Origin: Planctomycetaceae bacterium
Lineage (GTDB): Bacteria; Planctomycetota; Planctomycetia; Planctomycetales; Planctomycetaceae
NCBI GenBank assembly: GCA_021732995.1
Contig: JAKFWA010000087.1
Location: 23,308 to 87,307, forward strand
Direction of reading: 5' to 3'
DNA: 64,000 nt
The notes under the pieces were generated by a model. It did no database searches. It saw only the letters and a list, made by a program, of their open reading frames with translations, and was not told the origin of the DNA. Below are positions 1 through 10,200 of the stretch, piece after piece (position 1 is the first letter of the stretch; each line of letters begins with the position of its first letter). A program made the position numbers and the translations under genes.

Positions 1-411
1 CAGGCATTGGCCCGTTGGGGTGAGATCCCGACCTGGCAGGAAGCGATTGGCTACCTGCTGAAGTCGTCCAGCCGCGAAGGCGGCGGAGATCGTGGTTCTC
101 GTGACTACGGCAACCGCCCGCCGCGCGATCGCGACAGCCAGCGCGGTTCCAGTGATCGCAGCCGTGACGGTGGTGACCGAGCCCCGCGCAGTGACAGCGA
201 ACGCGCTCCACGCAGTGACAGCGAACGCGCTCCACGCATTGAGGACGACGACCGACCTCGCAGCGGCGGCGAGCGTGCTCCTGCTCCGCGTTCCGAGGGT
301 GATCGACCGGATGACGAAGATCGCGGCAGCCGACCACGCCGTCGTCGTGGTGGCGGCGGACGTCATCGTTCCGGCGGTCCCCGCTCCAGCGAATCCAGCC
401 GCGACGAGTAG
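1..411 (+). CDS. C-terminal end of a protein with an Arg/Asp-rich disordered tail (5' end outside window)
   Basis: The reading frame is open from the first base of the window, so this is the last 136 codons of a longer gene; the in-frame TTG at position 7 need not be a start. The first 25 or so residues look folded (WGEIPTWQEAIGYLL). After that come about 110 residues made almost only of R, D, S, G, E and P, ending in an RRRRGGGG/RHRSGG stretch. Such basic, RGG-like tails are common on RNA-binding proteins, so a nucleic-acid-linked role is possible, but I cannot name the family from this fragment. A perfect 24-bp tandem duplication lies inside the tail. A strong intrinsic terminator follows the stop codon. 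Confidence 0.75.
   Translation, partial: QALARWGEIPTWQEAIGYLLKSSSREGGGDRGSRDYGNRPPRDRDSQRGSSDRSRDGGDRAPRSDSERAPRSDSERAPRIEDDDRPRSGGERAPAPRSEGDRPDDEDRGSRPRRRRGGGGRHRSGGPRSSESSRDE
187..234 (+). repeat. Perfect 24-bp tandem duplication inside the disordered tail
   Basis: Positions 187-210 and 211-234 are identical and in frame. Each encodes the eight residues RSDSERAP. The duplication lengthens the charged tail without shifting the frame, as expected from replication slippage in low-complexity coding DNA. Confidence 0.9.
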
Positions 412-438
412 CGTTGGCTGCGGCAGCAGTAAGACTTC

Positions 439-475
439 AAAAAGGCCGGGTATCAGATTGATCCCCGGCCTTTTT
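439..475 (+). terminator. Rho-independent terminator after the first gene
   Basis: A 12-bp perfect stem (AAAAAGGCCGGG at 439-450 pairing with CCCGGCCTTTTT at 464-475) encloses a 13-nt loop and ends in a T run. It lies 28 nt after the stop at 411. The A-rich left arm means it could also stop minus-strand transcripts arriving from the MEKHLA gene, which ends at 532. Confidence 0.9.
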
Positions 476-531
476 GTTTGGACGCTGCAATGAGCGCAGC
501 CAGTGGGCTGCTTCACGCCCGCCAGCGGTTA

Positions 532-993
532 CTACAAGAGTCGCCATTCTGAAAACGTGGCGGCCTGACCGACGCGCCGGCCGGTGGTGTCGACCAGGTT
601 CCAGACGGTTGCCCGCGGGATGAAAAATCGCTGCCCGATGCTGGAGATCCGAATGCCGGAGTAATCATCGACGAAGCCATCCCGCGAGGTGCGTTCCAGC
701 AACCGGTCGCGTTCGTCACGATGGACGGGCTCGGCGGTCAGACGCGACGGCGTGTGGCAAAAGGCATCAATATCCATCTGCCACAGGTTGAGCGCCGTCT
801 TGTTTCCGTAGTTCAAGACGGGATCAGCTTCGGTTCCGTGTGACACGACAACCATCGGTGCCGCAAAGAGCGCCCGCGCGTCCGCTTCGGGCGAAGTGGC
901 ACGCATGATTAAATCGCTGCCGACCCAGTGCCGGTAGGTATTGAGCAAGATCTGGGAGTGTTCAATCCAACGGGGCTGTTCCCAAGGTTCCAT
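532..993 (-). CDS. MEKHLA domain-containing protein
   Basis: The 153-residue protein matches the MEKHLA family, a PAS-like fold first described at the end of plant HD-ZIP III proteins and also found alone in bacteria. Visible family features are the run LNYGNKTALNLWQMD near residues 60-75, the RLTAEP segment and the SGIRIS..GQRFFI block near 110-125, which ends in a TVWNLVD stretch. It is a single-domain soluble protein without signal peptide or membrane segment. Ligand and partner are unknown; a small-molecule or redox sensing role is inferred only from the PAS-like fold. It is divergent from the SDR gene at 1321 and shares a 327-bp intergenic region with it. Confidence 0.85.
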   Translation of the reverse strand: MEPWEQPRWIEHSQILLNTYRHWVGSDLIMRATSPEADARALFAAPMVVVSHGTEADPVLNYGNKTALNLWQMDIDAFCHTPSRLTAEPVHRDERDRLLERTSRDGFVDDYSGIRISSIGQRFFIPRATVWNLVDTTGRRVGQAATFSEWRLL

Positions 994-1320
994 GGCGATC
1001 GCTCATCCTGCCTGTGGTGCTGATGCCCGTGTATCTTGGCAACTTCATGGCGTTCCTCAACTGACAGCTTGAGGTCTGCTGTGGGATGGTGGGCGAGAGT
1101 CTCAACAGGTCTTCTTCGAATTCGAAAGAATCGTTTCGAAGACGGGCGATCCGGGGCACTCCGGAGCATGAACCGTCCCGTCACTACGCTCCTGGAACGC
1201 TGACGCGATATGTTGTCGGTCGTGGCACGACTCGCTTCATCATAAAGGAAACCCGGAGCAGTTCCGGTGTGACCTCTGATCTACAAGTTTTCTGCAACGA
1301 ATGATCTTCTGGAGATTGGC
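994..1320. other. Divergent intergenic region between the MEKHLA and SDR genes
   Basis: These 327 bp must carry the promoters of both divergent genes. I see no convincing gene; the short open frames here have no family resemblance. The one notable feature is the cluster of TTCGAA hexamers at 1115-1140, listed separately. I could not place -35/-10 elements with confidence. Confidence 0.5.
1115..1140. promoter_or_regulatory. Cluster of three TTCGAA palindromes (possible operator)
   Basis: TTCGAA occurs at 1115-1120, 1121-1126 and 1135-1140. The first two abut to form a 12-bp perfect palindrome. The cluster sits inside the divergent MEKHLA/SDR promoter region, where a shared regulator would bind. 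This is a positional and symmetry argument only; no regulator is identified. Confidence 0.35.
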
Positions 1321-2118
1321 ATGACGGACACACTGTTCAGCGTCGAAGACAAAGTAACTCTGATTACTGGCGGCAGCCGGGGAATCGGCCGGGCGATGGC
1401 GGAAGGCTTTGTCGCTCGCGGAGCCAAGGTGGTCATTGCCAGCCGTGAAGCCGATTCGCTCGCGAAGACTGCCGCCGAGATCGGCACAGCGGATAACCCG
1501 GTTGATACGGTCATCTGCGATGTTTCCAAACCAGAGGATATCCAGCAGGCGGTTGCGAAAGTGCATGACAAGTACGGCCGAATTGACGTTCTGCTGAGCG
1601 TGGCGGGAGTCAACATCCGGCAGCCCACGGTGAAGTTCACGCCTGAGCAATACGACTTCGTGATGGATATCAACATGCGCGGAGCCTTCTTTGTGGCGCA
1701 GGAAGTGGGCAAGCGAATGATCGCGCAGGGGCATGGTTCGATCGTCAACGTGGACTCGCTGAATACATACGCGCCCGTGAAGAACGTCGTCCCGTATGCG
1801 GTTTCCAAAGCCGGTGTGCTGATGATGACGCGGGCACTGGCGATGGAGTGGGGGCCGAAGGGCGTGCGAGTGAATACGATCGCGCCGGGCTTCATCCTGA
1901 CGGACCTGACCAAGAAGTTGTGGTCGGATCCGAAGATGCAGGAGTGGGGGAACTGGAACACTCCGTTGGGGAGACTCGGCAAGCCCGACGATCTGGTAGG
2001 AGCCGCTGTGTTTCTCGCCTCCGACGCGGCAGCATTCATGACTGGTCAAGTGATGCGCGTCGATGGCGGCTTCACGGCCGGCATGAACTGGCCGATTCCC
2101 GGTGACGGAGGCCAGTGA
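1321..2118 (+). CDS. SDR family NAD(P)-dependent oxidoreductase
   Basis: This is a classical short-chain dehydrogenase/reductase of 265 residues. It has the cofactor motif TGGSRGIG near residues 16-23, the structural NVAG-like motif (here SVAGVN, near 93), and catalytic Ser146, Tyr159 and Lys163 in YAVSKAG. The C-terminal VMRVDGGFTAG is typical of the glucose/gluconate/3-oxoacyl reductase branch. The expected reaction is reversible oxidation of an alcohol or polyol with NAD(P) in the cytoplasm; the substrate cannot be told from sequence. A GGAG ribosome-binding site lies about 6 nt before the ATG. A hairpin follows the stop at 2156-2180. Confidence 0.92.
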   Translation: MTDTLFSVEDKVTLITGGSRGIGRAMAEGFVARGAKVVIASREADSLAKTAAEIGTADNPVDTVICDVSKPEDIQQAVAKVHDKYGRIDVLLSVAGVNIRQPTVKFTPEQYDFVMDINMRGAFFVAQEVGKRMIAQGHGSIVNVDSLNTYAPVKNVVPYAVSKAGVLMMTRALAMEWGPKGVRVNTIAPGFILTDLTKKLWSDPKMQEWGNWNTPLGRLGKPDDLVGAAVFLASDAAAFMTGQVMRVDGGFTAGMNWPIPGDGGQ

Positions 2119-2155
2119 CGAAGAGTCCCGCGAATTCGGTATGCCGCAACAAAAT

Positions 2156-2180
2156 GAGCCCGCTGTGCGGAAGCGGGCTC
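2156..2180 (-). terminator. Hairpin terminator between convergent SDR and DUF2235 genes
   Basis: A 9-bp perfect stem (GAGCCCGCT at 2156-2164 with AGCGGGCTC at 2172-2180) has a 7-nt loop. Read on the minus strand it is followed by ATTTTG, so it best serves the DUF2235 gene, which stops at 2229. It also lies 37 nt past the stop of the plus-strand SDR gene and may stop both. Confidence 0.7.
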
Positions 2181-2228
2181 GTGCAAATGGAGCGGGGTGT
2201 GGACTCGTCAATACATGCGTGCGAGCGC

Positions 2229-3251
2229 TTATTGAAACCCTTTGTTCTTCGGCGAGTATCTTGGATTGAAAGTGGTCGAGTCGCATCGCAGTTTTACAGA
2301 TTCGTCCAGTCGCTCGTTTCCATACTGACTGCTTAATAGCGCTCGCAGATGACGCTCCTTGTGCTGCGCATAGACACCCTTCAGGAATCGGGCGTACGAG
2401 TCCGTGGTTTCGCCCAGGTAGTTATCGGGAGCGACGGTTGTCTTGGTTTGTTTTAAGCCGAGTGCCGCGGCCTTCTCCTGCATCCAGCGCAAGGTGATGT
2501 CGGACAATCTCCGGTCTGGGTATCCACCACCGACATCGCAATGGGCTCCGCTGAACCAGCGTTGTTCGAGAGTTTGAGCGGGCTTGGCTGAGGGGGTCCA
2601 CAAGCATGCGTTATAGTCTTCTCGATGTTCGTCAATCGCGACAGCTTGATACGCGTGTTCAACAATTCCCGACAGTTGAGTGTCATGGAATCCGTAAAGA
2701 TCAGTGTTCACCTTTGATGCAATTTTCAGTGGGATCCCCAGGGAACCAACGGTGTCCCAGACACCCAGAAATTTAATCTTCACCTCGCGTGAGAAGAGCT
2801 TCCGAAACGCAACTGCGGTCGGCGAGTCAACATGATCCTGTCGAGTGCGATAGATGCCGTAGGCGGTGGCGACCTTGAACCCAGCATAGGCTGAGTCCAC
2901 TAATCCGCAGTTCCTTAGCATGCCGACCAGGCTGCGTGCCGTATAGGCGCCTCGGCTAAAACCGACGATGTAGATCTCGTCACCATCTTCGTAGTGATCA
3001 ACCAGGTATCGATAACCGTCCAGAATGTGGCGATCGAGCAATGCTCCAAACGCCCCGCCTGTCAATTCGTTGTACCATTCTGTGCCGACGCCGGCGTCAT
3101 ACCATGTAATCTGTTTCACATCGTTGTCGGCTCTGGGAGCGACGGACTCGTAGAAGCGTCGCACATTTGTTTCGATTTGCAGATACGCTGGGATCGCGTC
3201 ATCTGCGGGTTTGTTCCAGGTTCCGTCGAAACACAGGACGATGCGCTTCAT
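2229..3251 (-). CDS. DUF2235 domain-containing protein (Tle1-like alpha/beta hydrolase)
   Basis: The protein opens with KRIVLCFDGTWN, the hallmark of DUF2235, and carries the nucleophile motif GFSRGAY with Ser99 (numbered from the ATG at 3251). Later blocks include WDTVGSLG and WFSGAHCDVGGGY, the latter holding an Asp and the HxDVGGG element of the family. DUF2235 includes the Tle1 phospholipase effectors of type VI secretion, but many members are stand-alone and uncharacterised. There is no signal peptide and no T6SS gene nearby, so an effector role is not supported here. The start at 3251 is preferred over 3257 because AGGGG then lies at good spacing. The length of about 340 residues is typical of single-domain members. 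Confidence 0.87.
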   Translation of the reverse strand: MKRIVLCFDGTWNKPADDAIPAYLQIETNVRRFYESVAPRADNDVKQITWYDAGVGTEWYNELTGGAFGALLDRHILDGYRYLVDHYEDGDEIYIVGFSRGAYTARSLVGMLRNCGLVDSAYAGFKVATAYGIYRTRQDHVDSPTAVAFRKLFSREVKIKFLGVWDTVGSLGIPLKIASKVNTDLYGFHDTQLSGIVEHAYQAVAIDEHREDYNACLWTPSAKPAQTLEQRWFSGAHCDVGGGYPDRRLSDITLRWMQEKAAALGLKQTKTTVAPDNYLGETTDSYARFLKGVYAQHKERHLRALLSSQYGNERLDESVKLRCDSTTFNPRYSPKNKGFQ

Positions 3252-3432
3252 AATCATCCCCTTATGCGGTTGGCCTTATTGTAGGGTTCAAATTATCAGA
3301 TCTGGTCGAGGTCAGCAATGAACTCGATGTATTGACTCTGACATCCAATTGTGAGCGTTCCGGGAAGGCCGCGAGTTCGCCAGCGGGGACGCGGCGCGAT
3401 TGTCAGCTCTGTTGTGCTCTACTGAAGAGTCT

Positions 3433-3714
3433 TCAGCCTGCGGGCGCGGAACGCCTGATTTCCACTGAGGCAGCTCCAACTGGGAATTGGTGATACCCAC
3501 AGTGTTCGGTGAAGACCATGCAGCGCTGGAGATCTTCTGAGAAGATTGCGAACGCATATCGAAACATGGCAAGCGACCCGTCCTCAAAGCGGATGTGAAC
3601 GGACTGGTCAGAGCGAAAGTCACAGGCCGACAACCGATCGCGCTCTGCGCCGGTGGTCTTGCGGAGATGCTCCCGCAGTCGCGGCTTCCAGTCTTCAGGC
3701 ACTTCGTTCCACAT
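3433..3714 (-). CDS. Small conserved hypothetical protein (93 residues)
   Basis: This short protein has the composition of a real gene: WKPRLREHLRKTTGAERDRL, then an FRSDQSVHIRFEDGS segment and MVFTEHCGYHQFPV. I associate this pattern with a small uncharacterised bacterial family, but from memory only. No signal peptide, transmembrane helix or catalytic motif is visible. The stop-to-start distance to the DUF2235 gene is about 180 bp on the same strand, so joint transcription is possible but not shown. Small genes with an HFEDGS-like beta strand can be toxin or antitoxin partners; nothing here confirms that. Confidence 0.6.
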   Translation of the reverse strand: MWNEVPEDWKPRLREHLRKTTGAERDRLSACDFRSDQSVHIRFEDGSLAMFRYAFAIFSEDLQRCMVFTEHCGYHQFPVGAASVEIRRSAPAG

Positions 3715-4239
3715 CTGGCGGCTTTCTCAACGGTGCCGAACGCCCTGTTATTAATCGGATGATCCACGGATCATTGCTGGCGCAACACAACACAAAACTA
3801 GGGGAGCGTTGGTAGCATTGATCGCGGGTTATGCATGCCAGCCAAGCATGATTGAAATGGCGGTCGTGCGACGCTGTGTAGTTTATTTACCACTGCCGTG
3901 ATTGCAGGTCGCTCAGTGTGGCACGAACTTATACGGCGTTCGAGGCCAGCGGGACACCGGGGTTGACTCAATTCCAGCCTCAATAATCAGGGCACACGCG
4001 AGTTAGGACGAATCTTGCCAGAACGAGCCGTAGGGCATTCTGCTTGCACCGTTATTCAGCCACGAAAGGTGAGGGGCATTCCAAAGAACTCGGAATCCAA
4101 AGCAACACAAACGAAAGCTTGTGAGAGATTGGAAAAAGAGAACAAAGGAACAGACCTTCATCTTTCGCGTTTGAGAGTGTTTGTGCGAGTCGCGATGAGT
4201 GCCTTGATATCGCGGCTCGCAGTTTTTTTGCGCTGCGGC
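3715..4239. other. Long intergenic region with no recognised gene
   Basis: About 525 bp separate the small conserved gene from the end of the giant gene at 4240. A plus-strand open frame begins at 4015 but its second half is antisense to the giant gene and its sequence resembles nothing. I see no tRNA, no strong terminator and no repeat. The T7 run at 4223-4229 sits inside a weak 5-bp hairpin and does not make a convincing terminator. Confidence 0.5.
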
Positions 4240-7200
4240 CTAGAGCGCGTCAATCCAGCTCGGCAGCAGTGCGAAGACGTCAGCTACGGTGGTGTCACCG
4301 GCTCCCAGGTTGATGATGTCGGCGGGGTCGCTTTCGAGCGTGTCCGCTCCGGTTCCGCCGTCGAGTGAATCAGCTCCATCGCCACCAGCCACTGTGGAGT
4401 CGTTGCGATTGCCGCCGCTCAGCGTGTCTGCGGCAGAACCGCCCAAAAGTGTGTCGTTCCCGCGGCCACCGATCAGCACGACGGACACGGTCGCCAGTGA
4501 GGCGTCGAGCCTGTTGGCTCCGATGCCGCCGATCAGAACGATGCGTTCTATGGACGTTGGGGTTTCGGTACCGGTCGCTGACGATGTCACCGTCGTTCCA
4601 TTAACGGTGAAGTCCACGTCGGCCTTCTCCATCCAGAAGTCGGTGCCGTTGCCGCCATCAATGATATCTGTGCCAGCGCCGCCAAAGAGGACATCCTCAC
4701 CTTCGCCACCGACGATACCGTCCGCTTTGGAGCCTCCCAGCAGCGTGTCGTTGCCATCACCGCCGGACAGGAAGACGGGCACGGTCGCCAAGCGGGCATC
4801 GAAGAGGTTGTTGCTGGCTCCTCCACTGACCTGAATGCGTTCGACGGCCGTAACGGAATCCGTACCCATCGTCGTCGTGCTCAGCGTGATGCCTACGATG
4901 GTCAGATTCGTGTCCAGAACTTCGTTGATGCGATCAAAGTCAGCACCACCGTCCAGCGTGTCGTTGCCGAGGTCTCCCTGCAGCGTGTCCGCGCCTGCAC
5001 CGCCACTGAGTGAGTCAGCTCCGGTGCCGCCTAGCAGAGAGTCCGCGCCATCGCCCCCGTTGACGACATCGTCGCCTTGCAGAGCGAAGAGCCGATCATC
5101 ACCTGCGTCACCGTTGAGCGTGTCGTTGGCCGTGTTGCCCTGCAGCGTGTCGTTGCCGTCGCCACCTGAGAGCAAGCCGGCATCGGCTTGCCCGCTGAGG
5201 AAGTCGTTGCCGAGTCCGCCCTGCAGAGTATCGAGGCCAGCTCCACCGACGAGCACGTCGTTGCCATCGTCGCCGAGGATGGAGTCGTTGCCAACCTGGC
5301 CGTTGAGGTTATCGGCACCATCGCCGCCGCTGATCGTGTCGTTGCCGCTACCGGACGAAATCATGTCCGCGCCGCCGAGGCCGCTGATGGAGTCTGCACC
5401 GGTCAGTGCGAAGATCATGTCGGGGCCGGGCGAACCGATGATGGTGTCGTTTGCGCCGGCACCGTTGATGGTCGTTCCCGTGCTCGCTGCAAATCCGCTG
5501 AGGTCAATCCGGTTCGCGGAAGTGCTGCCCACAATGTTGGCGCGTTCGAAGTTGCTCAAGGTGTCCGTCGCCGTCACCGCACTGACGACCGTGATGAACT
5601 GCGTGTTCGTCATGGTGAGCGTGCCGCTGGAGGTCTCGACAAGGACGTCTCCTGTCCCTGCACCGCCATCCAGAATGTCGTTGCCGAGTCCGCCCGTAAT
5701 CTGATCATCGGAGCTGCCACCGTTCAGCGAGTCGTCGCCCGCCTCACCATTCAGGCTATCGGCGAGTGATCCGCCGAAGACGGTGTCGTTGCCATCCCCG
5801 CCCAGCACCGTTGCCGAGAGCGCGAGGCCGGTCAGATTCAATCGGTCGTTCCCAGTACCCAGCTCCGCCAGCAGCCCGGCAGTCACAGACGAGACGGGGA
5901 TCACAACCGTGTTCGTCGGAGTAACCCCGTCGGTGGAGAGTTCGCTGACGGGTGAACTCACGACGTACTCGTTCTTCGCGTTTCGCGTGACGGTAATGTC
6001 ATTCGCGGTACCGCCCGCATCAGAAATGCTGAGCTGGCCCGCTTCGTTCACTCGCACAGTCACCGGGAACTCGTCGTTCAGGATGGTGCCCGTCGCTGAG
6101 GCTGTCTGCAGAACGGCTCCTGAGGCACCGGACAGAGTTACCTGGAATCCCTCATCCGGTTCGACACTCACATCGCCAACCACATTGATCGTGATGGTCT
6201 TGCTCGTCTCACCGATGGCAAAGCTGACAGATCCATTCGGGAACGAGCCGCCGAAATCCGTAGCGTCGGCGGGTGATGTTCCCTGACCGGTAACGGCGAA
6301 ATTGGCGGACGCTGTTCCTGTCGTGGTCCCCGTGCGAGTTACTGTGAACGTGAACTGAGTGGTGCCTGAATTGCGTTCAATGCGTGTCGCGTTGGTGGCT
6401 GCTATCGCCAGTTGCGAGTCATCGCTGATGATCGTGCCCGTCGCTGTCGCGGTGCCAATCGTCAAGCCGAGTGAAGGGTTCGACAACGTCAGCAGGAACG
6501 TCTCATCGTTCTCAATGGTGGCATCGCCGTCGACGTTGATGGTCACAACTTTGGACGTTTCATTCGCTGCGAAGTTGACCGTTCCGTTGGGGAATGCGCC
6601 GCCGAAGTCCGTAATGTCGGCGGGGTTACTTCCCTGCCCGGTGATGGCATAGTTCACTGATGCGGTGCCGGTTGAGTTGCCCGCACGCGTGACCGTGAAG
6701 GTGAAGGCAGTGGTACTCGATTGCCCCTCCGCGCGACTGGCGTTGGTGGCAGTCACAGATGCAGAGGCATCATCGTTGAGAATCGTGCCCGTCGCGGTGG
6801 CTGTTCCCAGCGAAACCCCTGTCGATGGCCCACTCAGCGTGACGATGAACCCCTCGTCGCCTTCCAACTCGGTATCGCCGCTGACATCAATACTGATGAC
6901 TTTGGATGATTCATTCGACGCAAAGGTCACGCTGCCGGAGGGGAACGTGCCTCCGAAGTCTGCGCCATCGGCGGGGTTTGCTCCATTGCCGCTCACCGCA
7001 AACGCGGCCGACACCGCAGACGTCAGCAGACCGGTGCGCGTCACGGTAAACGTGAACGCTTTCTGCCCGGCATGGCCTTCTGAGAGTGTGGCACTCGTCG
7101 CGGCGATGGACAGCGACGCATCATCGTTCTGAATTGTGCCGACCGCAGTGGGCGTGCTGATGCTCGAACTGCCTGACGAGTTCGACAGCGTCACCAGGAA

Positions 7201-10200
7201 CGTTTCGTCGGACTCAAGAACACTCTCGCCGGTCACGTTGACAGTGACGACCTTTGTGGTCTCGTTTGGAGCGAACGAAACAACGCCGCTGGGGAATGCA
7301 CCTCCAAAATCGGCTGCTACTGCGGCGAACGTTCCCGTTCCGGTGACCGCGAAGTTGACCGTCATTGAGGTGTCGATCGCTCCCGCGCGACTGACGATGA
7401 AAGTGAACCCGGTCGTGCTGGAGTTGCCTTCCGCGCGTTGGGCGTTGCTGACGCTAATCGCAAACGAAGCATCATCATTTGTGATGACGGACGAAGCTGT
7501 CGCGGTCTGCAGGCTGGAACCGCCCGACGGATTGGACAGCGTCACCACGAAGGTCTCATCAGCTTCCTGGACCGCGTCGCCGGTTACGAGAACCGTGATG
7601 GTGCGCGTGGCCTCATTGGGAGCAAAGCTGACGGAACCCGTGGGGAAGGAACCACCAAAGTCGGCTTCGTTCGCGGCGTTCGCCGTGCTGCCAGTGACTG
7701 CGAAGTCCGCGGACGCCGACCCGCTAAGGTTTCCTGTCCGCGTGACTGTAAACGTAAACGTTGTCGTTCCCGAGTTGCCTTCCGCGCGCTGTGCATTATT
7801 GGCGCTGATGGCAAGCTGTCCGGTAGAGAGCGATCCATTGATCAAACCGAAGTTCAGATCGGTCATCGTCTGGTCGGCCACGACACTTGCGCGGTAGTTG
7901 CTGGCGATGGGAGCGTTCTGCTGGACGATCAGACGACCGCCGTCACGCTCGGGTTGCAGTACCAACAGGTCGCCATCGCCATCGGCTTCGATATCGAACG
8001 AAAGAATCGTGGGCGACAGGCTGTCCGCAAACGACGCCACTCCAGCAGCCGTCGGAGCCTGGAAGCGTCCGCCGCCAAGGTTCAACAACGTGGTAAAACC
8101 TTGTTGGCTCAAAGTGGTGACCGCGAGATCGAGCAGCCCATCGTTATTGACGTCCGCCACGGCCACGGACGAGGGACGACCACCCACCTGCAGGTTGATG
8201 GCATCCGCCAGCGCTCCGGTTTGCAGGCTCAGGAAGACAGAAACGCGCTGATCGAAGACGTTCGCCACGACCACATCGTCGTACGTGTCGCCATTCAGAT
8301 CACCCCTGGCAATGCGATAAGGACCATTGCCGGTCGTCTTCGTGTAGAGACTGGGAACCGAAGTCAGGAACGTGTTGTTGTTCTGGAGTAAGAAGGTTCG
8401 CAGCGTGTTGTCATCACGGTTGGCGACAACAAGGTCTGAGTCGCCGTCCTTATCGAGATCGACACCGAGCACACTTACCGGAGCGTTGCCCGGAGTCAAA
8501 GTGTCACGCAGCGTGAACCCGCCCGAGCCGTTGTTGATCAGTACATAAACGCGATTACCGAATTCACTGGCAACAGCGATGTCGGGGAAGTTGTCCTCCT
8601 GGTTGAACTTTCCGATGGCGACAGAACTCGTATCAGCCAGTCCCAGTGCCGGAAGCGACGCAGGCACGAACGATCCCGCCCCGTCGTTCAACAACACGGC
8701 GGGACGATTGAGGCTGTTGTTTCCAATAACCAGATCGGGCCGACCGTCCCCGTTCAGATCGCCAACTGCCAAGCTGCGAGGATCAGCCAACCGAGCGAGT
8801 GCTGAGGTTCCCACTACGCTGAATGGCGCGCCGAACGTACCATCGCCGTTGTTAACTCGAACGAGCACATCCGCTCGGAAGGCCGTGACGATCACCATGT
8901 CCGGAAAAGCGTCGCCGTTGTAGTTGATACTTGCCGCCGCAACCGGGCCTTGCCCACCTGCCGACGATGAAGAGGTGAACTGCCCCACTCGCGGTGACGT
9001 CAACGCCATACCGCCGGGAGTAACGATCCGCACCGGATAATCGCGCGCCGGTAGCCCGGTGAAAGAGTATGCACCGGCTTCGTCTTCAGGTGTTCCCCCA
9101 TTATCGGCAGTCGTGACAAACTGTGGCTCCATGACCGGCGACGTGTCTCGCACGCCGTTGTCATTGAGATCGACGAACACGGTGACACCCGCCAATCCTG
9201 TTTCTCCGGAATCCAACCGGCCGTTTCCATTGGTGTCATTAAAGATCCGGCCGCTCAAACCGCCAGTTCCCAAGCCCACACCACCAACCAAGTCGATACT
9301 GCCAAAGTCTAGAAGCGTAATTTCCTCACCCGGAGTCGGTGTGACAATGTGCTGACTACCATTGGCTTGAGTGGGGAATGTCTGTGTGAATCCCAACGGT
9401 ACTACTTCGCGCACACGATACGTGGTGAGCGGAGTGATGTTCGTGAAGACATAGTCGCCGTTGGAGTTCGTGGTAGTCGTCGGTTCGCCGCTGGTGAAGG
9501 AACCGTCGTTGTTAGTATCCAGATAGATCTGGAATCCCGAGATTCCCGCCTCGCCCGCATCACGGGCAGCGTTGGAATTGAGGTCTCGATAGACCGTGCC
9601 TCGCAGCGTCGCCGGTTGCGGGCGGTTGGCAAAGTTGGCGCTGGAGACATTCCCTGCGGCTGGTAAGTCAACGACATAGAAGCCGCTTCTTGGGCTGAGT
9701 GTCGGATTTGGCCGACCATAAACAACGTAGACCTGCCCCGAAGCGAACCCATTTGGATCGGCGTACAGAGAGCCAATCACGAGGTCGGCAAATCCATCAC
9801 CATTGAAGTCTCCGGCCGAGCTGATTCGATCTGTCGCGGCGTCTTCGGCGCCAATGCCCTTGATGAGCAGTCCACGGGTCACGTCAACTTCACTGGTTCC
9901 AAGCCTGCCCAGATTCAGGGGCAGAGAACTCAATGGGCCTCCAAACACCAGATATCCCAACCCCGGTCGCAAGACCCCTTCCAGGTTGCCGCGTGGATTA
10001 CCAATCAGAACGTCATCAAAACCGTCACCGTTGACGTCGCCTGCGCTTGTTATGGTCCGGCCCGGTGAACCGACTTGATCGATCTTGAAGAAAATCGACC
10101 CGCTAGATTGAACGCCGGCGGTGCTGAGGTCGATCTGAACGGTACTGCTCATGAAGCCGGTCGCGCGACCGGGCAAAAGGTAAGGGCCTTGTGTTCCGTT

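Noticed and set aside
1240..2286. Long minus-strand open frame (348 codons) opposite the SDR gene
   Set aside because: It is antisense to a well-supported SDR gene with full motif set, and its translation is rich in Arg, His and Ser with no family resemblance.
4211..4242. Possible terminator of the giant gene with a T7 run
   Set aside because: Only a 5-bp stem is present and the T run lies in the loop rather than after the stem on the gene strand.
4015..4368. Plus-strand open frame of 117 codons near the end of the giant gene
   Set aside because: Its second half is antisense to the RTX-repeat end of the giant gene and no motif or ribosome-binding site is visible.
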